Source: Atopsyche davidsoni
Lineage: Eukaryota; Arthropoda; Insecta; Trichoptera; Hydrobiosidae
Direction: 5' to 3'
Length of the DNA stretch: 64,000 bases
Assembly (NCBI GenBank): GCA_022113835.1
Contig: JAILWY010000023.1
Location: forward strand, 2,542,001 to 2,606,000
The notes below the pieces were generated by a model. The model saw only the letters and a program-made list of their open reading frames with translations. It was not told the DNA's origin and did no database searches. Below are positions 33,334 through 44,900 of this stretch, in pieces. How positions within the stretch are numbered: position 1 is the first letter of the stretch; every line of letters starts with the position of its first letter. A program made the translations under genes and the position numbers.

Positions 33334-34192
33334 GAATTAGAGGCATTGCTCGATAATGACTCGTGTCAAACGCAAGCAGAACTCTCAGAATCATTGAGAG
33401 TTGATCGAGCAACAATTTCAAGACACTTAAAAGCATTGGGAATAATTCAAAAGCAAGGAAATTGGGTGCCACATGAATTAAAAGCCGAGAGACGTGGAAA
33501 GGCGATTTTCGTTTCTGAAATGCGCTTGAACGCCACAAAAAGAAGTCATTTTTGCATCGTATCATCGCTGGTGATGAAAAATGGATTTGCTACGACAACC
33601 CGAAGCGTAAAAAATCATGGGATAAGTCCGGACATGCATCAACATCGACGGCCAGGCCAAATATTTATGGCGCCAAGGTAATGCTGTGTAGTTGGTGGAA
33701 TCAGAAGGGTGTCGTCCACGCCAGACTATCACGGGCGAGCTCTACAGACAACAATTGATTGAAGCAAGCATTGGCAGAAAAACGGGTAGAATATGCGACC
33801 AAGTGCGAGCTGTAATTTTCCACCATAGCAACGCTCGGCCACATGTTGCTGAATCGGTTAAAACCTATTTGGAAAACAGTGGATGGGAAGTTCTGCCTCA
33901 CCCGCCTTATAGCCCAGACCTTGCCCCTTCCGACTACCACTTGTTTCAATCGACGCAGAATGCCCTTTCTGGAATACGCTTCACTTCTGAACAGGGTATC
34001 AAAAATTGGCTTGATTCTTTCTTGGCTTCACAAGACGAACAGTTCTTTTGGGATGGAATCCATAATTTGCCCGAAATATGGGAAAAAGTTGGCTAGCGAT
34101 AGACAGTACTTTGAATAGAATATATTGTACCAATTTTTCATAATAAAGCTACAATTTCACAAAAAAATCCGAAAAAATTAATGCACACACCG
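33129..34192 (+). mobile_element. mariner element (mauritiana-type), inactive copy 1
   Basis: Flanked by TA on both sides (33127-33128 and 34193-34194). The right TIR ends 'atgcacacaccg'; the left TIR keeps only 'cggtgtgcg' before a deletion that removes the 5' UTR and the first transposase codons. Compared with the copy at 35136-35892 it retains the 3' part of the gene. It must have needed an active transposase for its original insertion. Confidence 0.85.
33150..34096 (+). pseudogene. mariner transposase pseudogene
   Basis: DD34D-type transposase of the mauritiana group, broken by frameshifts. Recognisable in order: the N-terminal helix-turn-helix segment (CQTQAELSESLRVDRATIS, about 33367-33423), QKQGNWVPHELK, the first catalytic block GDEKWI (about 33571-33590), PKRKKSW, then HHSNARPHVA (about 33823-33850), the YSPDLAPSDYHLF block (about 33909-33950) and the C-terminal tail. 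The second catalytic Asp, normally in an H-D-N-A-R-P-H setting, reads Ser here; the first and third Asp remain. With that change, the frameshifts and the lost start, no active enzyme can be made. Confidence 0.9.
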
Positions 34193-34239
34193 TATAATTT
34201 GATATGAATATCTGTATATTGATATATACAGTCAATCTA

Positions 34240-34510
34240 ATAGTTTCCTGCATCGAAAACGGCCAGAATGGGACACGAGACACGAACGAATGATATTGCA
34301 GTACGACAACGCCATCGAACTTTCATCCTCAAGGACACCATCAAAACGCTGAAATGGGATCTGCAACTATCACTATCTACAATTATCACTTGTTCCAGTT
34401 GATGGCGCATGGCTTGACTGGGCTACACTTGGCCAATTTCGAATGAGTTGAAAATTGGCTGGATGAATGGTTTCTAGTTATTATGCCGGGTCAAATAATG
34501 ATTTTTTTTT
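34240..34510 (+). pseudogene. second mariner-like transposase remnant
   Basis: A heavily decayed frame reads RPEWDTRHERMILQYDNA and later has pieces resembling the DYHLF region and 'ENWLDEW'. It is a different lineage from the 33129 and 35136 copies, because it shares the motifs but not the nucleotide sequence. No TIRs seen. Confidence 0.6.
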
Positions 34511-35130
34511 CAGTTCATTTAATTTGTATTATAAATAGTCTTGGTGTTTAAAAGGGATGAAAACGCTCTGTGGCAGGCTTCCTGTGATTTCCCATGCAAC
34601 CCGTGCAACAATGCCCGAGACGCACTGAGAAATTAATACTAGCTTCCCTGCCTCTCCCATTGCGGTCGAGTGTATATGTAGACTAGTCATTCGTATTATT
34701 TGAAGGATTATAATACAATATTAATTACTCACGAGAGTAAATATCGTATTTCACGACATATTGTTTAAATAATTAATTTTACACAGCCTAATCATACCTG
34801 TTGAATTCTTTCCATGATTTTTCATTCGTGGGTGCTCTCTGCCAGTTTGTGGCGCGTAAGTTATCCGCATTGCAAACGAAGTTGCAACACAGCTTCTGGC
34901 TTTTAATATATATTGTTATTGGTGTTATAATTATCCGAATGGGACGAGGTAGGAGGAGGAGTAAATCACTGAGCAACAGTTACAGGCGCGGGGTTTGGAG
35001 CTGACCTGTTGCTCGATTGAATTATAAAATAAATAATAATAAAATAGTCTTACAATTAAAATTTAATTTTACACGTTGTTGTGATAAAATTCTCGCTCAA
35101 TGACAGTGGGAGTAGGAAAATTGGATTTAT
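34511..35130. other. no gene recognised
   Basis: Overlapping frames on both strands (34788-35004) contain short hydrophobic stretches but no credible protein. The rest is AT-rich. Confidence 0.4.
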
Positions 35131-35135
35131 ATATA

Positions 35136-35892
35136 CGGTGTGTGCATTAATTTTTTCGGATTTTTTCGTGAAATTGGAGCATCAATTGTTGTCTGTAGAA
35201 CTCGCCCATGATAGTTTGGCCTGGTTTCAGCAGCTCATAGTGGATGACACCCTTCTGATCCCACCAACTACACAGCATTACCTTGGCGTCATGAATATTT
35301 GACCTGGCCGTCGATGTTTCAGGTTGTCGTAGCGAATCCATTTTTCATCACCAGTGATGATACGATGAAAAAATGACTTCTTTTTGTAGCGTTCAAGCAG
35401 CATTTCCGAAATGCAAAATCGCCTTTCGACGTCTCTCGGCTTCAATTCATGTGGCACCCGATTTCCTTGCTTTTGAATCATTCCCAATGCTTTTAAGTGA
35501 CTTGAAATTGTTGCTCGATCAACTTCCAATGATTCTGCGAGTTCTGCTTGCGTTTGACACGAGTCATTATCGAGCAATGCCTCTAATTCATCATCTTCGA
35601 TTTTTTTTGGTTGGCCTGGACGTTCTTTGTCATCCACATCGAAATCACCATTGTTAAAGCGTCGAAACAAGTTCTCACACATTTTTTGCAATAAAGCATG
35701 TTCACCATAAACTTCACACAGCAATCGATGACTTTCAGCTGGTTTTTTCTTCCAATTGAAACAGAAAAGTAAAGCTTCCCGCAAATTGCGTTTTGTTGGT
35801 ACAAAAGTTGACATGTTGAGAGCTCAAAAAAAATGTTGTATACTAGTAACGCCTTCTCTTAGAAAATCTGAAAAAAATTAAAGCACACACCG
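35136..35892 (-). mobile_element. mariner element, internally deleted copy 2 (757 bp)
   Basis: Complete ends: 'cggtgtgtgcattaattttt' on the left and its near complement on the right, with TA at 35134-35135 and 35893-35894. Full-length relatives of this group are about 1.3 kb. Here a deletion joins the middle of the transposase directly to the 3' terminal region at about 35190, removing about 0.5 kb. Confidence 0.9.
35278..35814 (-). pseudogene. mariner transposase, truncated (178 codons)
   Basis: The start is intact: ATG at 35814, reading MSTFVPTKRNLREALLFC, then the DNA-binding domain with two helix-turn-helix units (DNDSCQTQAELAESLEVD at about residue 80), the linker motif QKQGNRVPHELK (WVPHEL in the family, Trp to Arg here) and the first catalytic block GDEKWI. 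A frame-disrupting deletion after YDNLK removes the PKRKKSW box and throws the frame out to an early stop. Downstream codons for the 'KVMLCSWWDQKG' block persist out of frame at about 35147-35290. The second and third catalytic Asp are gone. It could in principle make a DNA-binding fragment only. Confidence 0.9.
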
Positions 35893-36289
35893 TATATAAA
35901 AACACATGAATCCAAATTTTTTGTTGTTGTATTTCTTGGATTTGTCGATTTCGCAGATCCACCTCCCTCGTGGCGGCGGAAAAGAAGGCTCGCCGTGCAA
36001 ATCCCTGAAAATGCGTTCAGACATCACCGCAACTCCTTCATAATTCCCCTGAGCGGGTGCGGCACCCTAATCCGGAGTAAGACGCGCCCGCCCGAGTACC
36101 CCGCGAGAATGGCGTCGAGACAAACACCCCTAATGCTTTTCATGAAACAATAGAATCACGGAAACAAGATAGGACGTTGCCAGGCAGCGAAGTGAAAAAT
36201 CAACAATGCATCTTTCATCCCACTGAGAAAATGTTTGCTATAGAAAACAGTTCCACTCAAGAAAAAAAAAAAAAAATTATAAATTATAT

Positions 36290-36645
36290 TTTCGTTCTTT
36301 TTCAAGGTCAAGTAATAAAGTCTTAAACTTAAAAAAAAAAATATTTTTTTATTTTTAAACTAATTCCTTATCGTAGGTTTATACGTAATCTATTAATTCC
36401 AATTAAAAAAAGTACACCTAAATGGTTAGGGCTCTAGATCCGTCAGTCGTAATAATGGCCTAAACTTCATACGGAAAAACACATATTTTTCATATTAAAA
36501 GTAAATTTATTTGAAATAAAAAAAGAAATGTATCTAACTTTTGGCATTAAAAATTTTTCTATTGGTGCGGTAGATTTTACGCAAAATATTTTCTAAAATT
36601 ATCAAAAAACTCGAAAATGGACAAAAAAAAAAACACACGTATAGG
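36290..36645 (+). repeat. dispersed repeat family B, partial copy
   Basis: Retains 'catacggaaaaacacatatt' and 'tggtgcggtagattttacgc'; the 5' third is missing. Confidence 0.65.
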
Positions 36646-36821
36646 TGCTATTAAGGATGTCAGACATAAATGTATAAAACAATAAATACATCAATGTTTT
36701 ACTAAATAGTGAGATAAAAAATAGCGATGCATTTTACATCATAAAGAATATAATAATGAAATATAAATATGCATTCATTTTAATGAATAATCTAGGTCTA
36801 CAAAAATAATTATTAAGGAGG

Positions 36822-37075
36822 GTGGTCCATTTCCGAGATTTTTTGATAATTTTAGAAAATATTTCGCGGAAAATCTATTGCACCAATAAAAAACATTTAA
36901 ATGCCAAAAGTTAGAAATATATTTTTATACTTTACTTTTAATATGATAGATATGCGTTTTTCCAATTGAACTAAACTTCAATGCATTTGCATTCGGAGAT
37001 TATTTTGACTGAAGGATTTAGAACCCTAAGCATTTAGATATCTTTTTTTGTATTTGATCACATTAATTAAAAGTT
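36822..37075 (-). repeat. dispersed repeat family B, inverted partial copy
   Basis: Reverse complement of the 3' half of the family ('ggtggtccatttccgag', 'ttttgataattttagaaa'). It forms a spaced inverted pair with 36290-36645. Confidence 0.65.
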
Positions 37076-37077
37076 GT

Positions 37078-37430
37078 ATCAGTTCTCCTTTATGGAGTGG
37101 AAACTTGGACACTCAAGACAGCTACTATGCGATGAATTGAAGCGCTGAAAATGTTGCTGTATAGGAGAATCCTTAAGATATTATGAAAGAGTCTTGCACA
37201 TAATGCGCAAAGAAAGGAAACCCTTAACGTTGGTAAAAAAGTAGTGTAAGATCTTCTATTATGGTCACATTTTTCGTAACAATAAAAATAGCACCCTGTA
37301 GCTGATAGTCCAAGGAAAAATCGAAGGAAATAAGGGCATTGGAAGATGGAAGTTTAAGTGGATGCGAAATAGCCCAGATTAGCCCAGGATATAAATATAT
37401 TCGATGAAATGGTCCCCAATCTTCCATCAG
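37078..37430 (+). pseudogene. non-LTR retrotransposon reverse transcriptase C-terminal fragment
   Basis: Begins VLLYGVETWT, then RRIEALKMLLYRRILK, the 'RKETLNVGKKV' segment, a damaged YFGH region, and ends with ATG-GTC-type codons before 'cttccatcagaagaagaa', the 3' tail. Multiple frameshifts. Same family as the fragments at 12460 and 42240. Confidence 0.7.
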
Positions 37431-37440
37431 AAGAAGAATA

Positions 37441-38840
37441 AAAAGATTTTTTTAATCTGAGTGCAGATTAATTTCTTACTGAAAAAAAAAACAAAAATGG
37501 ATTGTCTGTAAATAACTGTATCATCCCCAAAAAAAATGGGTGATTTGAAGAAGCCTTACGTTTTGCGACATGTTTCGTGAAATCTTAAAAAAAAATCACT
37601 TACAAAGATGTATCATGTCTAAAACTATAGAAATGTAACCAAACAGATTATGTTCGCAAATCCCCGTTTATCCGAATTCGCGTAAATTAGTGAGCGCGCG
37701 CACAAAGTGGCGTCTTATAAGTACGTATAATAACACGGCAGCTTTGTTCGTAAAAGGACGCATCTGGTGTTCGGAAAAGCCGGGATAATGTTTCTTGAAT
37801 AAAGTAGAGTATTATGGAGCGGTTCCGAACACCCCTCTCTCTCGCTACCCCCTTCGCCCCCACGCCCGCGAGGGGAGAAATTAGGGGAAAATTATCCGTG
37901 TAAGTGCTCCAATGAAAGATGTTTTATTGCCTCCGCAAGAAAAGTGTACCCGGTTTAAAAAATATCATTAATAAAATGGCTTGAAGGTTATGTACAATGA
38001 TTATGAGAAATGTGCTCACAAACAAAAATGATCGTAATCATCTAGCAATTTGGGTATTTTTTAAATATGGAATATTGGCAATTTCACAAGTATTAGTTAT
38101 GTTAAATATTTTTTTATATATAGTATATTTTCGTAACGCGTTAACTGCATTCATATAAATAGCTCTAGCCGCGGAAGCTTGGCATTGTTTTGTTCGGCCG
38201 CGGTACAGGCAATCTAAATTAAAAAGTATTTCCTCGATACTCTTGTCTTTTGTATGCAATAGTGATGGACTCGTCCATTTGTCGTGACACGAGTAATATA
38301 TACATTAAAAATTGCATCAATATATATAAATTGGCGGTAATTGCTCGAAAAAAAATAATTCATTCAACGACATAAAACTTTTATTTACATTTTTATCTCG
38401 ACAAATGAAAATTGTCTTATGATGATGTTTGATATATAAAATAAAATTTAAAAAAAACTTTGACGAAATACGTACGCCTCTGCATTTTCAGTATAAATAA
38501 AGGATATTTTACTGCAGTTTTTATTGAAATTTCCAAAGTTTTCTCCGAACCGACTCCCGCGGTAATTGGATCGAAACAAAAATAATTGAAACGAGAATAA
38601 GATTTTATATTTTAAATTCGAGGGTTTGGGCTTTATGAAAGCTGCATGTTTTCTTATAATTATTATTAAATATTCAAAAATCCGCATTATTCACATGAAT
38701 CCACAGTATACATTATACGAGTCACAGATATGTTCAGAGCGCCATTTGACTATCGTGGCCTGTAATTGAGAGAAAAATTAAATCGTTATATGCAAGTGTG
38801 AAACTAATGTTCTCAAGTGATTCTCAAGATAATTTGATTT
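37441..38840. other. intergenic, no gene recognised
   Basis: One GC-richer patch at about 37830-37890; otherwise AT-rich. Minus-strand frames at 38038-38259 and 38448-38687 have no recognisable domain. Confidence 0.4.
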
Positions 38841-38848
38841 CGTAACTA

Positions 38849-39125
38849 TTGATTGCTCGCTGCTGTTGCTTGGCTCAAAAACCAATAGATGTCATTATAA
38901 TCGTGGTTCTGCTTCACCTGCGGAGAAATCCAGCGGCACATCCGGTGGGCGGAAGCGCGCGAGAGTCGCTGTCGTCCGCTTGGAATTCAAATCCGCAAAC
39001 AGGAAGCCGCCGACACGAGATGGCGGCGGGCGATACCAACTTCACGACCGGACAATGGCGGCAAAGTTGACAATGCCCGACGCCGGGACGCTCCTCCTCC
39101 TCGAGGACATCCAAGCCACCTGAAT
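38849..39125 (+). other. GC-rich block with open frames, identity unknown
   Basis: Three frames (two plus, one minus) are open for 70-85 codons, as expected for GC-rich DNA. The plus-strand translations are Arg/Gly/Ser-rich and give no domain. It contains 'gagatggcggcgggcgatac', a Kozak-like ATG context, so a 5' exon of a real gene cannot be excluded. No splice donor stands out. Confidence 0.25.
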
Positions 39126-39569
39126 GCACCAAATACTAGACGAAGGACCAGACCGAAACTCATAGACCCCCTTTGCGAATAATCTGCCTTTCAACACGTA
39201 ATGAATCAGTAGATATTTTTGTTTGAGGACATGGTTAAAATGTGGGAAACTTTGGTGGGATGAAGCCCTTAACCTTGAGGGGGATGAAGGGACGTACCCT
39301 TTTTACAAGCATGTGCATGAATTTAAACTAGTACAGGTCTATCACTCAAAGTCGGTTACACACGCAGCGACGCGACTTGCGACCATCCAATAGCGTCTCT
39401 TTATTTTGGGTGTTTTTTTACTACATTGATTATTTTTTTTTTTAATAATTTACTAAATTGGGTGTATTAATAAATTAAGCAACGCCAAATATAACTCTAC
39501 TTGATAATATTGGGTTGTGACAATTGTAACAATTTATTAATAAAAATATTTTAAGAAATTCAATATTTT

Positions 39570-39850
39570 TGACAGTGGTGGAATTCCATTTTAATATTTT
39601 TGAATAAAATTCTTGAGTGATTTTCCACATTTTTATTTTTATTAGTGACCGGTTTCGCCAACCTTTCACGTTGGCATTATCAAACAGAGTGAACGTGAAA
39701 GGTTGGCGAAACCGGTCACTAATAAAAATAAAAATGTGGAAAATCACTCAAGTATTTTATTCAAAAATATTTTGAATAAAATACTTGACTGATTTTTTCA
39801 CATGTTAATTTTTATTGGTGACCGGTTTCGCCAACCTTTCACGTTTGACT
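39570..39850. repeat. head-to-head foldback repeats with hammerhead-like apices
   Basis: 39597-39767 is an almost perfect palindrome with ~75-bp arms. The left half carries the apex on the minus strand (gtgaccggtttcgccaac), the right half on the plus strand (ggttggcgaaaccggtcac), with 'atcaaacagag' left at the junction. A third, partial minus-strand apex follows at 39817-39845. The core reads TTGATAA rather than CTGATGA. Confidence 0.75.
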
Positions 39851-41090
39851 ATTAAATTATTATTTTTTATCTATTTACCTGCATGCATGACTTTTATGAA
39901 TCTAGAGACAATTTGATAGTTTTTTGGCAAACTCGTAAATATTTCCATTATCGCTTGTTATTTTGTGATTAAAACTGAAGGATCGTTTCATTGTGTTCGC
40001 ATCGTGACCGAAGAAAGTGGATCACAGCACGGCCGAGCGTTGACTCCTGACACTCGACGAAACAATGACTGTGCGCATGATTATATTAATGATTATTGTT
40101 CTTTATCGCAAAATGGCAGGCTATAAAAAAATCGGTTTAGTATTTTAATAGCTCGAAGGATTTATTGTTGGCCGTTGAATGAACGTTTCGCGGTTCCTAG
40201 GATAAGAGCATCACAAAACTGTTCAAAACAAATACAATTCTGTGCCCATATACGAGATTTGAATAAAATTATCTTGTTTATATAATGTTTCATTGTTACT
40301 TAAAATGTATACAAAATAAGTTTTATAAACAAAACTGTTGACGAAATAATATTTATTAAAATAAATGTTTTGCCACATGTTTTATTTTGAAATCCTCCAT
40401 TGTTTCAGTCCCAGTATAGGAGTCATTAGAAAAAATATTCGTTTATATCAAATAAAAAAACAAAAAAATAATTAAAAATACAGATGATGACTTATCAATT
40501 TACAGTATATTTACATATGCATACAATCGTTCGTTCTCAGGCATTTAATAAAATAAAATACAAAACAGTATATCGATGATGCTTAGTAATACAAGGAAAC
40601 TCAACTCATGCAAATGAAAGAGTTTTTTTACACATATTTTTCTTTACACGAACTCAATAACAAAATCTGAGAAATCCATGCACGCTGCCACCTAAGCCAC
40701 ACCGTGTAAGCCTCAATCAAATCAATACTGTATATCATATGACGTACGTATCCTTGTCAAGTATTATAAAATACCCTTGCTTTATGTTAAAGGTTTACCA
40801 ACGTTTCAAACTGCTATCATATTTGTTTTTTGTTTATACTGTAGGTTTATCAACTATCCAAGTTATTTTTAGTGAATAATTAAATATTGATTTTATCCCT
40901 CCGATTTTCACTAAAGATAGGTTCATAGAAAACCGCGTAAATCAAAAACAAACTAAAATACATACAAATATCGGTCTAATATTAAAAGGTATATGAAATT
41001 CATTTAACTTATACAAACAAAAATTAAAAAAATTAACCATCAATTTAATCACTTTCGTAGCTTTTTAATTTTTTCCTGCTTAGTATGACG
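39851..41090. other. AT-rich DNA, nothing recognised
   Basis: No open frame of substance, RNA gene or repeat seen. Confidence 0.5.
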
Positions 41091-41092
41091 TC

Positions 41093-41395
41093 GATAATGA
41101 TTAAGTACATTTTTTCAAATATTGACAAATGATTAAAGAAACTGTCAGAAAAATATCATCGTGATTTGTGTGGGATTCGAGCCCACACCCCCAAGCTAAC
41201 ATGGCCGGTGCATTACCAATTATACCAACGAATCACTAGTACTTGGTGATCATATCCTATAAGTGGAACAACGTACTTATTATGCCAATTAAATATTTTT
41301 TTCACAAGTTTCTTTAATCATTATCAATCAATAAAACCTGTATAGGCAAAATCGTACTTTCCGTGAGACGGTCTTCACAAAAATCAATAATATAG
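41093..41395 (-). mobile_element. tRNA-related SINE (minus strand) inside another repeat
   Basis: On the minus strand the tRNA-like body is the best preserved in the window: 'ttggtataattggtaatgc' (A-box region) and 'gtgggctcgaatcccac' (T arm with B box). The outer sequence 'taatgattaagtacatttt' at 41093 and the sequence after 41310 match the element at 9762-9900, so the SINE lies within a copy of that repeat. Confidence 0.75.
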
Positions 41396-41699
41396 TATGA
41401 CGTCACTTGCGTGATTTCAGATCGCCTAATTAATGAAATCCGGTCAAATCTTTTCCCTTATAATGAGTTACGTAAATATTATTTTCGCCCTAATAAAAGT
41501 ATTTTACTGTGAACGCAACTGAATCAGTCTTCTCCTCATCAGGATCACAGTCACGATAATTTATTTCATTGAGTATATCTCAGCAATCCTGGAATTTATA
41601 TACGCGCTAGGAACAATTTTTTTTGAAATTTTTTTTATACAGGTGTTGTACCTTTTTGTTTATAGTAATAATTTGAATAAAATTGTAATTTTTTTTTTG

Positions 41700-41930
41700 G
41701 TTTGAGGTATAAGGATGCCGGGGGCAGTTCTTGGGCGATGTCAGGCCAGTCTGCCGGGCAGGTCGCGTTGCTTGCGGGCCTCGGGACGGAGCGCCCGGCC
41801 GTTGCCCCCCGGCCCGAGCATCACCTGCGGCGCTTGAGTCACTCCGCGCGCCCGGAATCGCAATGAGCGCAGTCGGTGGGAGTCGAGCATGCCCGCAGTG
41901 TTACTGTGCGATAGAATAATCTACAATCCA
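41700..41930. other. GC-rich islet
   Basis: CpG-rich with a 62-codon plus-strand frame (41731-41919) of Arg/Ala/Gly/Cys-rich composition. No domain recognised. Confidence 0.3.
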
Positions 41931-41969
41931 ATGTCATAGGGATACACACTGCACAAATTTGCATCCTAA

Positions 41970-42610
41970 TTATTAAAAAGTACGGCCAAATTAGTGAGAC
42001 TGGCCCGGCGTACGTATGTGCTCAATGAAATGGTCGTTAACCTCACCTGCGGAGAGGCACGCGGAGAAGAAGATTTGAGACAATTAATATTGACGCTTGA
42101 CGCATAAATCATCTTTGATCTAACTGAAAAGGGCGTAAGCCAATTTATATATAAATTTATGGTTCGGTGTGAACCTAATAACATCGAAAACGATCTGTGT
42201 ATTGATATATATTAATTGTTTTTGACTTGAATATTAAATCTAGCTGGAGATACACCAAATATTATGTCGTCTCAGTTTTTCTTAATGGAGTCGAAGCTTG
42301 GAGCTCTGTGCGAATAATAGAGGCGGCAGAAAAGAATCCTTAATACACCATGGATTGATCGAGTCACAAATGAAAGAGTCTTGCACAGAATGCGCAATGA
42401 AAGGAAACGCTTGACGTTGGTAAAGAAGCGTAAAAACTCCTATTTTGGGCACACTTTTCGTAACAGTAAATATAGCATCCTGCAGCTGATAGTCTTAAGA
42501 TAAATCGAAGGAAGAAGGAAGACGTTTGCGTGGATGCGTAATTTGCGCCAGAGGCTGGAGATCAGAAGTTCTAGAAAAACTGGTGGTACTGGATAAGGCA
42601 CCAGAAGAAG
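41970..42610 (+). pseudogene. non-LTR retrotransposon reverse transcriptase C-terminal fragments
   Basis: Two pieces. 41975-42085 is only the tail (…VLNEMVVNL- then 'ggagaggcacgcggagaaga'). 42240-42610 runs from the MLCRLSFS…VEAW-like block through ERVLHRMRNERKRLTLVKKR, YFGHTFRNSKYSILQLI, a Lys/Gly linker and the degraded LRQRLEIRS segment. Frameshifts throughout. Confidence 0.7.
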
Positions 42611-42619
42611 AAGAATTCC

Positions 42620-44885
42620 ATTTTAATTATATAAATATAAGTAGTTGTTGAGTATAGACTATTTTATAATTTCGATAGTTGTATGTGTCAAGTACAAGCC
42701 CTGCAAATCGCCCACCTGAGGCCTGTCACGTAATTAGTGGATTGGCCAACATGTCAGTCGCTGCAGTCGACGTTGTACCGTGACGCATCGTGCTTGAGAG
42801 TGTGTTTGTTTATCTCTGCGCAACGTGGGATTCCCTGCAATGATTCCACGTGACGAGGGAGGGGGGAGATCTTTCTAGAGACTCCTAGAAGTATGAATGC
42901 TGTAACTGCGGCCCGCAGGACAACGAAGTCGATCAAGCTGTATGCTTTTGCTATTGAGGCCCTGAAAGATGCGTTTGATATCCGAGGACAATTGATAATA
43001 ATTCCAATAGGATATTCTAGCAATACCCATGATAAATGTACTGTACGGAATTATATATTTATCTAATCTTTGAGTGTAACGTGTTTAATCACTTTTCAGG
43101 TTTTCAGGACTTCTAACAGTTTGTAAGAGATTTTCTATAAAAGAAATTGCCATAAATATATAAATACGCCTATAGAGTAGCTTTATTATTAAATATTCAA
43201 ATCACAGCCGTTAGCGTGGGCAGGTCTTTGCTTTCTCTAAGGTCAACAAATCTTTGCGTAACTCCGCTCGAGATCCGCAGGTGACCGGAGAGCGGCTCCC
43301 TGGCACATGAGATATGATACAAAGGCGATTGTTAACTAGTAGAAAGCCATCGACCAGCTGTAGACAATTATATTTGATTTATTCAAAACATGCTTTAATT
43401 TACTTGACCCAATACTGAACGTAAAAAAAAAAACATTTCAATAAATGACATATCACTAAAACTCGACATCCAGTAACATAATATGCATGCAAATAAATTC
43501 AGACTTCCCATAATGGTGAAGCCCGTGGGTTAATATAATAGAACAGCTGTTGCGCCAACAATGGAAAACTTTATAGTATGTACGTATCTTTGAGTTTTGT
43601 ATTGCAAATAGTAATTTTACTGAAGAATTTCATAAACACAATCTAACCTAACCCAAACAAAATATTATATTATAATAAGTCGCAAATGAAGGGATAAGAA
43701 TACACGATGAATTAATCTAGCAAATATATTTTTTAAAAAATTAACTAATGATCAAATCGATTCAAAATTTTTTAATAATTCGTCTTCTTGTCTGAAGATT
43801 TTATTGTAATAAAGATTCATTGTTTCAGTTAAAAGCTTTGTATAACACAAGTTTGAGTCAATATTAACAAAACTTATTATCATAATAAAAGATTTTATTT
43901 TATACAATTGAAATATGATATAAAATAAAAAAAAAACAAATAATTTAAACAAAAAATCTGAAGGCACTTCTTCTTCTTATTAATCTCTGATATTACTTGT
44001 ATAGTATTTATATAATAAAATCAAAAACATAAGTTACCTGATTCCAATCAGCCATGTCATGTGAAAATATAGTAATAAGACATTTATAATTTAATAGACT
44101 ACGTTGAGACATACGAGTATTTATTAGTTATTATTTTAGGGAAAAAATTATCGTAGATTTTTTTTGCATAACACCTAAACAAATAATTTTTATATATTCA
44201 ATAAATTAACATTTTTAATCAATACAGTTTTATTTCGCTAACACCTGAAATGACGAGATGATTCCTATTTTTATTGACAATGTCTTATATGTTTATTTTT
44301 TGAGCATCCAAAAACTTTTTAGGGGCTTACACCCAAAATACATAACTTCCTGTTGAAATCCATTAGTTTAATTTATTAAAATTTTATAATTTAAAATAAA
44401 CCGAAAACTGTTATTATTGTAATATTTTATTAAATTATTTTTCTGAGTTTAAAAATGTATTTATTAATTTAAAAAAAAAATACCAATGCATGTTCTAAAA
44501 TTTTTTTTTTTTTTTAAATATGCATAGATATGCATTGAGAAATAAAAACTTGTAAACCATTTTTTATTTCAATGAAAACAACGTATAGTGTATATAAGAA
44601 TATAATGTGTTCACATATGATTTTTTTTTTTATATCAGTTAATAATTATTTCATTAAAAACTATGCCTTTGTCTTGAGAAGTGAAATATGCTACTGAGGC
44701 ATATAATATATATTTTTTTAATATGTTTTAGTAACGCTTGTATATACGTTACAAACGTTTTCAAACAAGTTATTATTCACTATAAACAATACGTTTTTTT
44801 TTTTTTTTTAATATTAATTGCAACGCCTCGATTCGTTGCAATATTTGAGCATCGCAGGAAGTCGCGATTCATTCAGTGACAAGCT
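42620..44885. other. intergenic, no gene recognised
   Basis: Frames at 42754-43023 and 43752-43967 (minus) lack recognisable features. Long AT-rich runs dominate from 43.4 kb onward, up to the Kunitz locus. Confidence 0.45.
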
Positions 44886-44890
44886 AACAA

Positions 44891-44900
44891 TATATAAAAG
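44891..44900 (+). promoter_or_regulatory. possible TATA box of Kunitz gene 1
   Basis: TATATAAAAG, the only strong TATA-like string upstream of the gene 1 leader. A start site near 44921 would give a 5' exon that splices (possible donor GTATAA near 44986) to the acceptor 'tttgttttag' ending at 45237, just two bases before the ATG. The leader intron is inferred. Confidence 0.35.

Noticed and set aside
33266..33565. 99-codon minus-strand frame
   Set aside because: Antisense of the mariner transposase pseudogene; the same antisense frame appears at the other mariner copy (35373-35657).
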